Below, piece after piece: positions 1 through 9,228 of a stretch of DNA of 64,000 nt. The position numbers and the translations under genes are program-made. Within the stretch, counting starts at the first letter, position 1, and each line of letters opens with the position of its first letter. Source of the DNA: Clostridiaceae bacterium AF10-41 (GTDB lineage: Bacteria; Bacillota; Clostridia; Clostridiales; Clostridiaceae); contig JAQCTH010000005.1 of assembly GCA_027686065.1 (NCBI GenBank), positions 30,919-94,918 of the forward strand, written 5' to 3'. The notes below the pieces were generated by a model, which saw only the letters and a program-made list of their open reading frames with translations, ran no database searches and had not been told where the DNA came from.

Positions 1-1678
1 TTATTCCTATATTATTAAAAGATTTTTTATCCAGGCTATTATCTCCACTAAGTATCTTTTTTATCTTGTCATCTGATATTCCTATCCCATTATCTTTTAT
101 TTCAATTTTCACTTTATCTTCTTCAAATAGATTAAATGATATATTAATTACTCCTTCATTTCCCTTAGGCTCAATTCCATGAAATATTGCATTTTCTACC
201 ATTGGCTGCAAAGTAAATTTTATTATTTTGCTTAAATAAATTTTTTCATCTTCAACATTATATATAACCTTAAGTGCCCCTCCATATCTATATTTTTGAA
301 TTATTATATATTCATTTAACAAATTTATTTCTTCCTCTATAGATATTATTTGGTCTGTACCCTTTGAAATATTTTTTAATAATTTAGCTAAAGCTGATGT
401 CATTTCTGGTATTCCTGTAACATTTTGAATAGTTGCCATCCACTTAATAGAATTAAGAGTGTTATATAGAAAATGTGGATTTATCTGACTCTGAAGCATC
501 TTAAACTCTAAATCTTTTTTTTGTTTTTCATATTCTACTTTAGAAGATATTAAATCTGTTATCTTTTCAGACAAAATATTAATACCTCTTCCTATTGTTC
601 CTATTTCATCTTGCCTCTCAATAGAATGATCTATTGAGAAATCCCCCATTGATATTCTTGCTACCTTATTATTAATTTTTCTAACAGGTTTACTAATCAT
701 TTCATTTAATATATAAGTTAATATACCCGCAAGAGAAAATAATAACACTATTATTAATATTGAAAGTGGAATAAATAATGATTTTTCTATAGAAAAATTA
801 CTTTTTTTAAGAGCTTGTCCTACTGCCCATCCATCTAAATCTGACTTATACCAAATATAATTTACGTCTTTATTTGAACTATCCTTTGATTTATAAGTAA
901 TAATTTTATTATTTTCAACAACATCAGTTTTTTCATATTTATCTAAATCTACTAAAAGCAATTTATTTTCTATATACTTATAAATTTTCCCCCCTATGGA
1001 TATAAAAATCTCATCACCTTTATTTAAATTATAACTATCTAAAAAATCTGTAATAATTTCTGTATTAACTGAAATATATACCCATCCAACTGAACTATTA
1101 TCATAATAACTATAAATTGGTCTAATAATAGGTATAATTTTATCTGCACTTAAATCCTTTTTAAATGCATCTTCTTTTAGGCCTATCCATTTGAATCCTC
1201 TTTCATTAAATAATTCATCAAAATATGGAACTTCCTTACTAATTCTCCCATCAGTTAGACTTCCCGCTGATGTATCAGTAATTATTTGCAGTAATATTCC
1301 CTCTGGATTACTAATTATTAATCTATCCACATATCTGCTTGATCTTGAATTGTTTAATTCTTCTTTTACTCTGTAGTATGTATTTAAACTTACACTGCTA
1401 TTAATATTACTTGATGTACTACCTACATAGGATGACACTTGATTATTGATGCTACACCATTTAGCTAGTTGAATTATCTCATCAACTCTATTTTCTATGT
1501 TCTTACTTACTATTTTCAAATTTGAAGTTGTTGTACTAGTTATTTTCTCATTTAATATGTAACTAAATGTATATAAACATCCATATAAAATTAATATAGT
1601 TATTATTGCTGTTAATCCTATCATTATCGAGGTTACCCTAAACATTATTGTTTTGTATGATATATTAGTATTTTTCAT
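1..1678 (-). CDS. YesM/LytS-type sensor histidine kinase, C-terminus cut by window edge
   Basis: The gene runs off the left edge; 559 codons are visible. Seen: a membrane helix near residues 10-30, a roughly 270-residue extracytoplasmic sensor region, a second helix near 297-325, a HAMP-like linker, then the phosphoacceptor motif QINPHFLYNTLNS (His near residue 400), the N-box MVENAIFHG and a G box DNGIGIS. This is the His_kinase (PF06580) type used with AraC-type response regulators to sense extracellular sugars. It is the last visible gene of the minus-strand lyase/GH88/KDG locus, so it probably controls that locus; its regulator gene would lie left of the window. The start is the ATG at 1678, preceded by AGAGGT. 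A hairpin at 1787-1820 separates it from the upstream lyase gene. Class is sure, ligand is inferred. Confidence 0.9.
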   Translation of the reverse strand, partial: MKNTNISYKTIMFRVTSIMIGLTAIITILILYGCLYTFSYILNEKITSTTTSNLKIVSKNIENRVDEIIQLAKWCSINNQVSSYVGSTSSNINSSVSLNTYYRVKEELNNSRSSRYVDRLIISNPEGILLQIITDTSAGSLTDGRISKEVPYFDELFNERGFKWIGLKEDAFKKDLSADKIIPIIRPIYSYYDNSSVGWVYISVNTEIITDFLDSYNLNKGDEIFISIGGKIYKYIENKLLLVDLDKYEKTDVVENNKIITYKSKDSSNKDVNYIWYKSDLDGWAVGQALKKSNFSIEKSLFIPLSILIIVLLFSLAGILTYILNEMISKPVRKINNKVARISMGDFSIDHSIERQDEIGTIGRGINILSEKITDLISSKVEYEKQKKDLEFKMLQSQINPHFLYNTLNSIKWMATIQNVTGIPEMTSALAKLLKNISKGTDQIISIEEEINLLNEYIIIQKYRYGGALKVIYNVEDEKIYLSKIIKFTLQPMVENAIFHGIEPKGNEGVINISFNLFEEDKVKIEIKDNGIGISDDKIKKILSGDNSLDKKSFNNIGI

Positions 1679-1786
1679 AATTCTTCATCTACCTCTTATA
1701 TATTATTGGAAACCATTACTTTACATATTATTATTTATATTTTATCATTTTTTTCACCTCTTGAAAACATTTACTGAAATAGAAAA

Positions 1787-1820
1787 TAACATTGCATTAA
1801 ATTTGGCTAATGCAATGTTA
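1787..1820 (-). terminator. Rho-independent terminator of the lyase gene
   Basis: A perfect 13-bp stem (1787-1799 with 1808-1820) and 8-nt loop, followed on the minus strand by TTTTCT. It lies directly after the lyase stop and before the sensor kinase gene, so the kinase probably has its own promoter or depends on read-through. Confidence 0.75.
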
Positions 1821-1838
1821 CTTTTATTGAATACATTT

Positions 1839-3860
1839 CTAATATACTAGAACTTTTCCTATTCTTTCTTCATTCTTATGTCTATTAAATACTACTACTT
1901 GTCCAAACCCTATGCACCCATCCGCATTAAAGCTATCTGTAGGTGAAGCATAATCCTGATGAGCAACTACTACAGTATATTTCTTGTGGCCCTTTTCAAT
2001 ATTTATAGCCTCTATAAGCTTATCTTCAAAAATTATTCCTTTAAAATTAGATTTAACCTTTAATTTCTGTACTTTCACTTTTTCATAATTCTCTTTTGAG
2101 TTAGTTGATATAACAGTTATAATGGATGCAAATCCATCTGCTGAAACTTCTGTTACCAAGGTTTCTTTTATCTCATATTCGTTATAATGTTTTGAATACC
2201 TTGTTTCTTTTATATTCAAATCAATATTATTTGCTAAAAAGCATACATCTGTATAATTTTTTTCACTAACATGATTAACCTCATTATTAGATTCCTTAGA
2301 AAGCTTGCCTGTATTATTGAAATGGAAATATTGATTATACTTATGCTTTGAACCTGCATAGAATTCATCAACAATTACATATATATCAGGTTTTATATAT
2401 ATAATTCTACGATTTACAAATACTCCTCCACCTTTAATATCATAATATCCTAAATGACCACCTTCAACATAATCATAATCATCGCTTTTTACCATTTTTT
2501 GATTTATAGATCTTGCTAACTTACTACAACCCCAAGGATCAACACAAACTATGAAGTCTTCTCCATCAACTGTTATTGTATTATGCGCACTTGGATCTTT
2601 AAACTCATACCTATCTGGTTTATCTACGTAAGTGTATCTACCTGAGTCAACTAATACATCTTCACCATTTGCAAATAAATCTATATGAAGTTTATCTGAG
2701 TGTCCATGACCAGCACCTAAAGTCCCACAATAAAAATGGAAGAAGTTTTCGTTTTCGCTCCAATCTGAATGAAGATAATAGTTTCCACTTTCCTTAAGCT
2801 CAATAGCTGTTTCATTTGGTAAGCATTTATCAAGTTTTGTATATTCTCTTGCAGCTTCAATTCCTAAATCCCATATACAATCAAAATCAAACTCATCGTA
2901 CCCACCAAATTTTAAAACTCCATCTTTATATAAATATGCTGCTTTAGTAACTATATCTCTAACATCTATCTCATCACTATCCCCCATCATAATCTCATTA
3001 TGATCTGGCTTTTTGTGATAAAATGTTCCATATGCCATACTATATAATTTTCTTTCTATAACTTCTGGTAGTTGAATGTTATTTCTATCACATAATATTT
3101 TTACATCTAAATAACACTGTGCCACTTCATTATGATACATTGGAGATTGCTCCCAATGAACACCATCACTATAAACTTGAATTTCTATTTCCTCTGAAAG
3201 TCTTTTTAAAGCTTCTTTTCTATATTCTACAGTTCTTTCTGATTCTGGAAGCATAACTCCTGCTATAAATAATCCATGATTTTGAAGCACACCCCAATTA
3301 CTAACTAATCTAAATGTATCATATATTCCCATTAAAAACTCTGCATGCTCTTTTACTGATTCTTCAAATATTGAAAAAGCTTCTTCAGTCAAATTAGGAC
3401 TATCTTTAAAATACATAATTGCTTTTAACCAATACTCTAATCTTAATCCAGCTTCTATAGTTCTCCATGCAAGGGCACTTTTTTCATCTTCAAGTTTTAC
3501 ATTTTTAATCCAATGAGTCATTTGATCAACAAATGCTTTTGCATATTTTTCATCTTTTGTCATTACATATGCTTGTCCAAGGCAAATCCAGAATCTATGT
3601 CTATTAAATTGATATATCCATTCTGGATCATCTTCTGGCATATGAAGCCAGTTGATCTCATCGTTAAACACTTCTGGTACAACTGTTCTTTCCATATCCC
3701 ATCTTAAATTAAATAAAAACTTTTTATCAGAAACATCATCGGCTACAGTAAGAATATCATTAAATTCCTTCATGTAATTTTCACTTACATATTTACATAT
3801 TCCATCTATGTCATCCATAAAAAACTTTTTGTTTTGATTAAAAAAATTGCTCTTACTCAT
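1839..3860 (-). CDS. Heparinase II/III-family polysaccharide lyase
   Basis: 673 residues. The N-terminal half is an alpha/alpha-toroid-like helical region; the C-terminal half is a beta-sandwich of the Heparinase_II_III type (PF07940). Candidate catalytic residues of this fold are visible: Asn-His in LQNHG (about 195), Tyr in QSPMYHNEV (about 240) and His in GHGHSDKLH (about 386). No signal peptide is seen, so it should act in the cytoplasm on imported oligosaccharides by beta-elimination at uronic acid residues, giving unsaturated ends for the GH88 enzyme upstream. The start ATG follows AAAGGAGA. It is the fifth gene of a co-directional run with GH88, eda and kdgK. Substrate (heparin/heparan, hyaluronan, alginate, other) cannot be fixed. 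Confidence 0.85.
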   Translation of the reverse strand: MSKSNFFNQNKKFFMDDIDGICKYVSENYMKEFNDILTVADDVSDKKFLFNLRWDMERTVVPEVFNDEINWLHMPEDDPEWIYQFNRHRFWICLGQAYVMTKDEKYAKAFVDQMTHWIKNVKLEDEKSALAWRTIEAGLRLEYWLKAIMYFKDSPNLTEEAFSIFEESVKEHAEFLMGIYDTFRLVSNWGVLQNHGLFIAGVMLPESERTVEYRKEALKRLSEEIEIQVYSDGVHWEQSPMYHNEVAQCYLDVKILCDRNNIQLPEVIERKLYSMAYGTFYHKKPDHNEIMMGDSDEIDVRDIVTKAAYLYKDGVLKFGGYDEFDFDCIWDLGIEAAREYTKLDKCLPNETAIELKESGNYYLHSDWSENENFFHFYCGTLGAGHGHSDKLHIDLFANGEDVLVDSGRYTYVDKPDRYEFKDPSAHNTITVDGEDFIVCVDPWGCSKLARSINQKMVKSDDYDYVEGGHLGYYDIKGGGVFVNRRIIYIKPDIYVIVDEFYAGSKHKYNQYFHFNNTGKLSKESNNEVNHVSEKNYTDVCFLANNIDLNIKETRYSKHYNEYEIKETLVTEVSADGFASIITVISTNSKENYEKVKVQKLKVKSNFKGIIFEDKLIEAINIEKGHKKYTVVVAHQDYASPTDSFNADGCIGFGQVVVFNRHKNEERIGKVLVY

Positions 3861-3885
3861 AATTAATATCTCCTTTAATTAATTA

Positions 3886-4890
3886 TTATCTTTGAATTTT
3901 TGTTCCTTCATTTCTCATAATACTTTCTACTTCATCAACTTCCACACAATTTGCATCTCCAAAAATACTATGTTTTAAAACTGATGCCGAGTTTGCAAAA
4001 TTACTTATATAATGGCCCTCTTTACCTTTTACAACTCCATATAAAACTCCTGCTGTTAAAGCATCTCCGCCTCCAACTCTATCTATAATATCATCTATTT
4101 TTATAATGTCAGATTTATATAATATACCCTTATTAAAATAATTACATTGAAGATAATTAATTGAAGAAGATTCTATATCTCTAAAAGATGAAAACATGTG
4201 ATTTATATTTGGATAAGTTTTTTCAAGTTCAGTATAGTAATATTTAAGCTTATCATGTTTATCTTCTATATCACATTTCATATTTAAAATATTTTCTGCA
4301 TCTAAAACTCCAAATGACAAAATGTTTACATATGGTAGAATATCTAAAGTAGCTTTTTTAGCTTCTTCTAATGACCATAATTTTGCTCTATAATTTGAAT
4401 CGTAACTAACTAATATGTTTTTTTCTTTACATTTTATTAAAATATCTTTCACAATTTTTCTTATGTCAGGTGATAATGCTAAAGTTATGCCTGAGAAATG
4501 AAATATATCTATGCCTTCTAAAGCTTCACCAATATTAATATCTCCATATTTAAGAGTACTAAAAGCTGAATTTTCTCTATCATAAATAACTTTAGACCCC
4601 CTATTACCACTTCCTATTTCCAAAAAATATATTCCAGTCCTTTTATTAACTCTAGTTATATTTTTTGTATCTATTGCTTTACTATTCAAGTATGAAATAA
4701 TTGAATCTCCAGTATAATTACTAGAAAGCCTTGTTATAAAACTAGTATCAATTCCAAAATTAGATAAAGATATTAAAACATTTGCTTCTCCTCCACCATA
4801 ATTTGCATTAAAATTATTGGCTTGACTAATTCTAGTTCCTTTATTAGTAGATAATCGAAGCATAATTTCTCCAAATCCTGCTATCTTCAT
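3886..4890 (-). CDS. kdgK: 2-keto-3-deoxygluconate kinase (PfkB family)
   Basis: 334 residues; ribokinase/PfkB-fold sugar kinase predicted to phosphorylate 2-keto-3-deoxygluconate (KDG) to KDPG in the cytosol. Seen: N-terminal GEIMLRLS, the substrate-lid segment NYGGGEANVL, YDSNYRAKLWS (a DxNxR motif typical of KDG kinases) near residue 164, and the anion-hole motif VGGGDALTAG with the catalytic Asp in the PfkB signature. It starts 1 nt after the eda stop. It is one of two KDG kinases in the window (the other is at 21501-22499). The family assignment is strong and the substrate follows from pairing with eda. Confidence 0.9.
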   Translation of the reverse strand: MKIAGFGEIMLRLSTNKGTRISQANNFNANYGGGEANVLISLSNFGIDTSFITRLSSNYTGDSIISYLNSKAIDTKNITRVNKRTGIYFLEIGSGNRGSKVIYDRENSAFSTLKYGDINIGEALEGIDIFHFSGITLALSPDIRKIVKDILIKCKEKNILVSYDSNYRAKLWSLEEAKKATLDILPYVNILSFGVLDAENILNMKCDIEDKHDKLKYYYTELEKTYPNINHMFSSFRDIESSSINYLQCNYFNKGILYKSDIIKIDDIIDRVGGGDALTAGVLYGVVKGKEGHYISNFANSASVLKHSIFGDANCVEVDEVESIMRNEGTKIQR

Positions 4891-4891
4891 A

Positions 4892-5539
4892 CTAATTTCC
4901 TCTTAAATCCTTTAATTTGTTAGTATATTCTTTGCAAATTTGGGTTATTTCATCGTAATTACCGCATTCCCCCAAAGAATTTAGTTCACCACCAATTCCT
5001 ATCATGGTAGCACCTGCTTTAAGCCACTCAGATATGTTATTTAATCCAACTCCACCTGTTACCATGACATTAGCATAAGGTAATGGTCCTTTTAATGCGT
5101 ATATAAACTTTGTTCCAAGAACACTTCCTGGAAATACCTTTACTACATCTACTCCACTTTCATAAGCTTTAACTATCTCTGCTATGGTCATTACCCCTGG
5201 TATATATGGTATTTGATATCTATTACAAAGTTTTGCTGTCTCTTCACTAAAAGATGGAGATACAATAAATTTTGCTCCTGCTATAATAGCTTGTCTTGCT
5301 GTTTCTGAATCTAAAACAGTTCCTGCACCAATTAATACAGATGTATCTTCTGAATACTTATTACTTAAATCTGATATTATTTCATTGGCAAATTTATTTG
5401 TATAAGTGACTTCAATTGCTTTTACGTCACCTCTTATGCAAGCCTCTGATATATTTACTCCTACTTTCTTACTACTTCCTCGTACTACTGCTACAACACC
5501 CAAATCATTAAGTCTAGTTAAAATACTGTTTCTTTGCAT
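4892..5539 (-). CDS. eda: KDPG aldolase (2-dehydro-3-deoxyphosphogluconate aldolase)
   Basis: 215 residues; TIM-barrel class I aldolase that cleaves KDPG to pyruvate and glyceraldehyde 3-phosphate. Seen: VVAVVRG at the N-terminus, LIGAGTVLD, the Schiff-base lysine region AKFIVSPSFS, VKVFPGSVLG and MVTGGVGLNNI. A start at 5554 (TTG) overlaps the ribosome binding site GGGAGGA, so the ATG at 5539 is chosen. It sits between GH88 and kdgK and so completes the route from unsaturated uronate through KDG. KduI and KduD, needed to convert the GH88 product to KDG, are not in the visible part of the locus. A paralogue is at 22500-23144. Confidence 0.92.
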   Translation of the reverse strand: MQRNSILTRLNDLGVVAVVRGSSKKVGVNISEACIRGDVKAIEVTYTNKFANEIISDLSNKYSEDTSVLIGAGTVLDSETARQAIIAGAKFIVSPSFSEETAKLCNRYQIPYIPGVMTIAEIVKAYESGVDVVKVFPGSVLGTKFIYALKGPLPYANVMVTGGVGLNNISEWLKAGATMIGIGGELNSLGECGNYDEITQICKEYTNKLKDLRGN

Positions 5540-5587
5540 AAGTTTTCCTCCCAATTAATATAGAATTTATATTTATTTTTTATTAGT

Positions 5588-6718
5588 TTACCAAAATAGT
5601 AGTTCATCACCATTCAATATAGATATACCTTCAACAAAATAGTAATCTCCATATATTAATGGAACATCTAAATTAGTTTGTTCTGGGAAGTGTCCTGTTC
5701 CATTCATAATTAATCCTTCTTCCTTTTCATTATCCTTACTTGAACATTCTATATATAAAGCTTTTAGTATTTCTTCACCTGCATTCTTATATATATAATC
5801 CTCAAATTCTCCAGCATACTTAGATAGTAATAATAATCCACACGCTGCTATTGCTCCTGCTGAAGAATCTGGATATCTATATTTCTTTTCTCCATCTTCT
5901 GGAACTCTAAAATCCCAAACTGGACATTTATTATCTTGTAAGTTTGATATAAAATAATGTGCTGTTTTCTTTGCTGCATTTAATATTTTTATATCCTTTG
6001 TATATTTATAAGAAAGTGTTAACCCATATACAGCCCAAGCACATCCTCTTGCCCAAGCACTATTTGGTGCAAAACCTTGTCCTCCAAGCTTTTCTAAAAC
6101 TTCTCCTGTTTCAGAATCAAACACTACCATATGTTGAACTGATCCATCTTCTCTTATAAAATGTTCTAAAACCATGTTAACGTGTCTTTTTGCAATATGT
6201 TTAAACCTTGGATCACCAGTTTCTTCAGATGCCCAATATAATAGTGGTAAATTCATTAAACAATCTATTATTGCAACGCCACTATTATCTTTTCTTCCAA
6301 TCCATGAATTCCAGGCTCTAATATAATTTCCTTCTGTATTAAATCTTGCTGATAAAAAATTTGCTGCAAGTAATGCACGTCTTCTCGACTCCTTATTTCC
6401 AGTTAATTTGTAATTAGCTAAACTAGTTAGTGTCCACATGAATCCCATATCATGATCTATACATTCTGTATTAGTAAGTAAACGATCCATCTTTTCTTCA
6501 CATTGTTCTGCTGTTATTTTTAATGAATCATCATTTGTTTGTGAATACACCTTCCACAATAATCCTGGCCAAAAGCCAGCAGTCCACCACTGTTCATTTT
6601 CTAATTTATATTTTCCATCATGTGATGCATGTGGAAAATTAACTCCTATTTTTCTATTATTAACTTCTGTTTTTTCTATAATAAAATTTAATGCTTCTTT
6701 TTTCCAATTATTATTCAT
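5588..6718 (-). CDS. Unsaturated glucuronyl hydrolase, GH88
   Basis: 376 residues with an (alpha/alpha)6-barrel GH88 pattern. It hydrates the C4=C5 bond of unsaturated uronyl ends left by polysaccharide lyases, releasing 4-deoxy-5-keto-uronate and the remaining sugar. Seen: EQWWTAGFWPGLLW near the start, the two Asp positions expected in GH88 (DHDMGFMW near 90, IIDCLMNLPLLYWA near 155) and YRYPDSSAGAIAACGL. No signal peptide, so cytoplasmic. It lies between two lyase genes and next to eda-kdgK, which fits uronic acid polysaccharide breakdown. The start ATG follows AGAGAGGT. Confidence 0.9.
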   Translation of the reverse strand: MNNNWKKEALNFIIEKTEVNNRKIGVNFPHASHDGKYKLENEQWWTAGFWPGLLWKVYSQTNDDSLKITAEQCEEKMDRLLTNTECIDHDMGFMWTLTSLANYKLTGNKESRRRALLAANFLSARFNTEGNYIRAWNSWIGRKDNSGVAIIDCLMNLPLLYWASEETGDPRFKHIAKRHVNMVLEHFIREDGSVQHMVVFDSETGEVLEKLGGQGFAPNSAWARGCAWAVYGLTLSYKYTKDIKILNAAKKTAHYFISNLQDNKCPVWDFRVPEDGEKKYRYPDSSAGAIAACGLLLLSKYAGEFEDYIYKNAGEEILKALYIECSSKDNEKEEGLIMNGTGHFPEQTNLDVPLIYGDYYFVEGISILNGDELLFW

Positions 6719-6804
6719 GTTATTTACCTCTCTTTAACTATGTTATTTTTTATGAATTACTAAAATAATAAATGTATTTAAATACTATTAATCACTTATA
6801 CTTT

Positions 6805-8535
6805 TTAATTAACTGTTGAATCCTTATCATAACTTATATAAATATTAAATTTTTCTTCCATAGATTGTACATCTTCTTTAGAAATTAGATTACTTCTATA
6901 AATAACATTTATTTGATTATAATGATTTATTACTTTTTTCTCTTCTAAAGAATACTTAAATGTATCAGGATTATATTCTAATATTAATTTATTATTATTT
7001 ATTTCCCACATTATTTTGCCTTCATTAATTAATTTAGAAGGTATTGAGCTAATAAAGCCTTCATTTATTAATATGTTGTTACTGGATTTAAACTTATCTT
7101 TAATACTTAAAATATTCTTCTTATACATAACTTCTCTAATGCACGAATTTATTAGTTCTTTAGGATATGCATAAGTCAGATCTAACTCAAGTTCAACATT
7201 ACTACTGCTTATTTTTTTATTTAATATTTCACATTTCTTAGTTCCAACAATCTGCTCTAAGTTGTTTATAAGAGGAACTGAATGCCAATAGGACCTTGTT
7301 TGATCATATGAATATCTTTCTTCTCCAAAATATCCTGCAGTATATAATCCAGCCCCTAAATCTGTTAAAACTATATTGCCATTAACAGCCACTATAAAAC
7401 TTCCTAAATCATTATGATTATGTGGTTCATCATTATTACCGCCTTTTATAGCAAAGGTTATTTTATCTTTCCTAAGTACCATCCATTGAGCATCTTCTAA
7501 AAATTCTACTGAATCAGAAGGTTTTTTATTAAATACTTCTTCTGTTGTCCACCATAAATTTCTACTTAAATGTGCCCATCTAAAGCATTGATCAAAGTCA
7601 AGTGAACTTATTTTAGTAACAAACGGAACTTTAATATTATAGTTTTTATATAAATATGATAATAATCCTGTTGCAACTGACATATTAACAGGAACATCAG
7701 AAAATGGAACGAATTTATTTTCACTAATTTGAATTATATTAGGAAAGTTAGCTATTGTTTTTACCTTATTATAATTTTCATCAAAGATTTCTCCTTTTAA
7801 TGCTTTATAATAATTGTAATATCCAAATCCATAAGTCCAATATCCTACACCTTCTAGTGATGCACCATCATCTCCAAATCCTGAAAGATAGTATTTTAAA
7901 GCTTTTTCTACTTTATATATAATTTCCTTTTGCTTACTCTCATTGGCTATTAATAATCCAACTATTCCCATGCATCCAGAACATACTGCATTCCAGTTAT
8001 GAGTTTGTCTTTCCCAAGTCCAAGTATTATTTAAAAATGGTTCTATAACTCTTTCATTTATTCTCTTTTTTATATGATCTTTAAGAGACTTATCTATTTT
8101 ATCTTCATGGATTATTAACAGTTCACTTAATGCTTGTGCAGTCTCTGCAGAAAATAAATCTATTATCTTATCTGGCTCTTCTGCAAATCCATTTTCATCA
8201 TATTTTAAATGTGCTGCTAAGCACCAGCTAAATTCATTAGATATAGACCACAATAATTCATTAAAATAATTAACTACTTTTTCTAAATCTTCTTCTTCTT
8301 CTGAACCTTTAAATTGCAAATATAATCCTAAGGCCGATAACTGCTTACGTCTGCTAAAGTAAATATCTTCGAATTCTCTTCTAATACCATTCTTATAAAA
8401 AGACATATATGACTTATATGATATTTGTGGTATTTCTTCTTTTAATATTTCATCTACATAACTTTTTATTTCTTCTATTAATGGTTTTGTAATTTTATTT
8501 GTTGGAATTTTTTTATGAAAATATTCATACACCAT
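6805..8535 (-). CDS. Second heparinase II/III-family polysaccharide lyase
   Basis: 576 residues. The fold is helical N-terminal plus beta-sandwich C-terminal, as in the lyase at 1839-3860, but the sequence is clearly different. Candidate active-site segments are THNWNAVCSG (about 182), GVGYWTYG (about 228) and EPHNHNDLGSF (about 373). No signal peptide. The longest frame begins at 8604, but the ATG at 8535 follows AAAAGGAGA at good spacing and is chosen. Two dissimilar lyases with one GH88 suggest a substrate with more than one uronic linkage or a mixed polymer. There is a 179-nt gap to the mutarotase gene upstream and about 86 nt to GH88 downstream. Confidence 0.82.
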   Translation of the reverse strand: MVYEYFHKKIPTNKITKPLIEEIKSYVDEILKEEIPQISYKSYMSFYKNGIRREFEDIYFSRRKQLSALGLYLQFKGSEEEEDLEKVVNYFNELLWSISNEFSWCLAAHLKYDENGFAEEPDKIIDLFSAETAQALSELLIIHEDKIDKSLKDHIKKRINERVIEPFLNNTWTWERQTHNWNAVCSGCMGIVGLLIANESKQKEIIYKVEKALKYYLSGFGDDGASLEGVGYWTYGFGYYNYYKALKGEIFDENYNKVKTIANFPNIIQISENKFVPFSDVPVNMSVATGLLSYLYKNYNIKVPFVTKISSLDFDQCFRWAHLSRNLWWTTEEVFNKKPSDSVEFLEDAQWMVLRKDKITFAIKGGNNDEPHNHNDLGSFIVAVNGNIVLTDLGAGLYTAGYFGEERYSYDQTRSYWHSVPLINNLEQIVGTKKCEILNKKISSSNVELELDLTYAYPKELINSCIREVMYKKNILSIKDKFKSSNNILINEGFISSIPSKLINEGKIMWEINNNKLILEYNPDTFKYSLEEKKVINHYNQINVIYRSNLISKEDVQSMEEKFNIYISYDKDSTVN

Positions 8536-8635
8536 ATATTTCTCCTTTTTTAAATATAAAAAATTATATTTTTTCTTATACTCTAATTTTATAAAAGTAC
8601 TCAAATAATAAAAATGTATAATATTTTTATTTCAT

Positions 8636-8714
8636 TCACTTTTTGTTAAACCTTTTCAACTTTACATCTTTTATCACTGTTCACTCTTCAAAATTAAAAA
8701 TGAATAGCATTTAA
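8636..8714. repeat. Degenerate intergenic repeat, copy 1
   Basis: AT-rich stretch between the lyase and mutarotase genes. On the minus strand it reads GAAGAGTGAACAGTGATAAA and continues through AAGATG and GTTGAAAAGG. A related string (GAAGAGTTAATAGTGAAAGA...) lies at 38442-38480, and short sequences of the same flavour (GTTCACAG, GGGAACAGG) lie in 52200-52450. Confidence 0.4.
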
Positions 8715-9032
8715 CTATTTTAAATAAAACATTTCTTTTAAATCTATTGATATAGGACTATTATCTTCATTTGTTTCCATTATATCTGCCATATAAGTCC
8801 ACCATTTTTTACAAATATCTGTACTAGCACTTTTACTCCAAAGCTCTAAATCTTTAAGTTCTATATATCCATATAGAAAATTAGTTTCTTCATCTAAAAA
8901 TATGGAATAGTTTTCTCCTCCATATTTATGTATCATATCCTTCATTTCATCCCAAAGATTGTTATGTCTAATTTTATACTCTTCTGCACAACCTTCATTA
9001 ATCTTCATTTTAAAACATCTTCTATAACTCAT
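8715..9032 (-). CDS. L-rhamnose mutarotase (RhaM/YiiL) family protein
   Basis: 105 residues, the usual length for this ferredoxin-like-fold family, which interconverts sugar anomers. Seen: the catalytic-His segment EYKIRHNNLWDEM and the signature KKWWTYMADIMETNEDNSP. No rhamnose genes are present. The neighbours degrade uronic polysaccharides, so it may supply the right anomer of rhamnose from a rhamnose-containing polymer, or act on another deoxy sugar or uronate. It is the first gene of the minus-strand run. The TTG at 9038 touches the ribosome binding site AGGAGGGG, so the ATG at 9032 is preferred. The 22-bp palindrome at 9138-9187 lies just upstream. Confidence 0.85.
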   Translation of the reverse strand: MSYRRCFKMKINEGCAEEYKIRHNNLWDEMKDMIHKYGGENYSIFLDEETNFLYGYIELKDLELWSKSASTDICKKWWTYMADIMETNEDNSPISIDLKEMFYLK

Positions 9033-9137
9033 ACACAACCCCTCCTAAGTATTACCCTTATTATAAATATAATAATTTTATACTTTAATGTACTTTTTTA
9101 TTATTTAATATACATATTTATAAAACTTCCTTTAGCC

Positions 9138-9187
9138 CTTTGTATTCTATAAAATCATATTGTATTATGATTTTATAGAATACAAAG
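9138..9187. promoter_or_regulatory. 22-bp perfect palindrome between divergent genes (operator or leader hairpin)
   Basis: Left arm 9138-9159, 6-nt spacer, right arm 9166-9187, with no mismatch. It sits between the divergent rhaM-like gene and yesL-like gene, about 42 nt before the yesL start. Neither side has a terminator T-run and no transcript ends here, so an operator for the divergent promoters, or a 5' leader hairpin, is more likely than a terminator. Confidence 0.6.
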
Positions 9188-9228
9188 TTATTATAAAGTT
9201 TTAATATTATTATTTTAGGAGGATAGTT

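Noticed and set aside
1653..1850. Plus-strand hydrophobic open frame between the sensor kinase and the lyase
   Set aside because: Antisense to the kinase start and to the lyase terminator; hydrophobicity is only a product of AT-rich DNA.
8536..8604. N-terminal extension of the second lyase
   Set aside because: The longer frame has no ribosome binding site; AAAAGGAGA lies just before the ATG at 8535.
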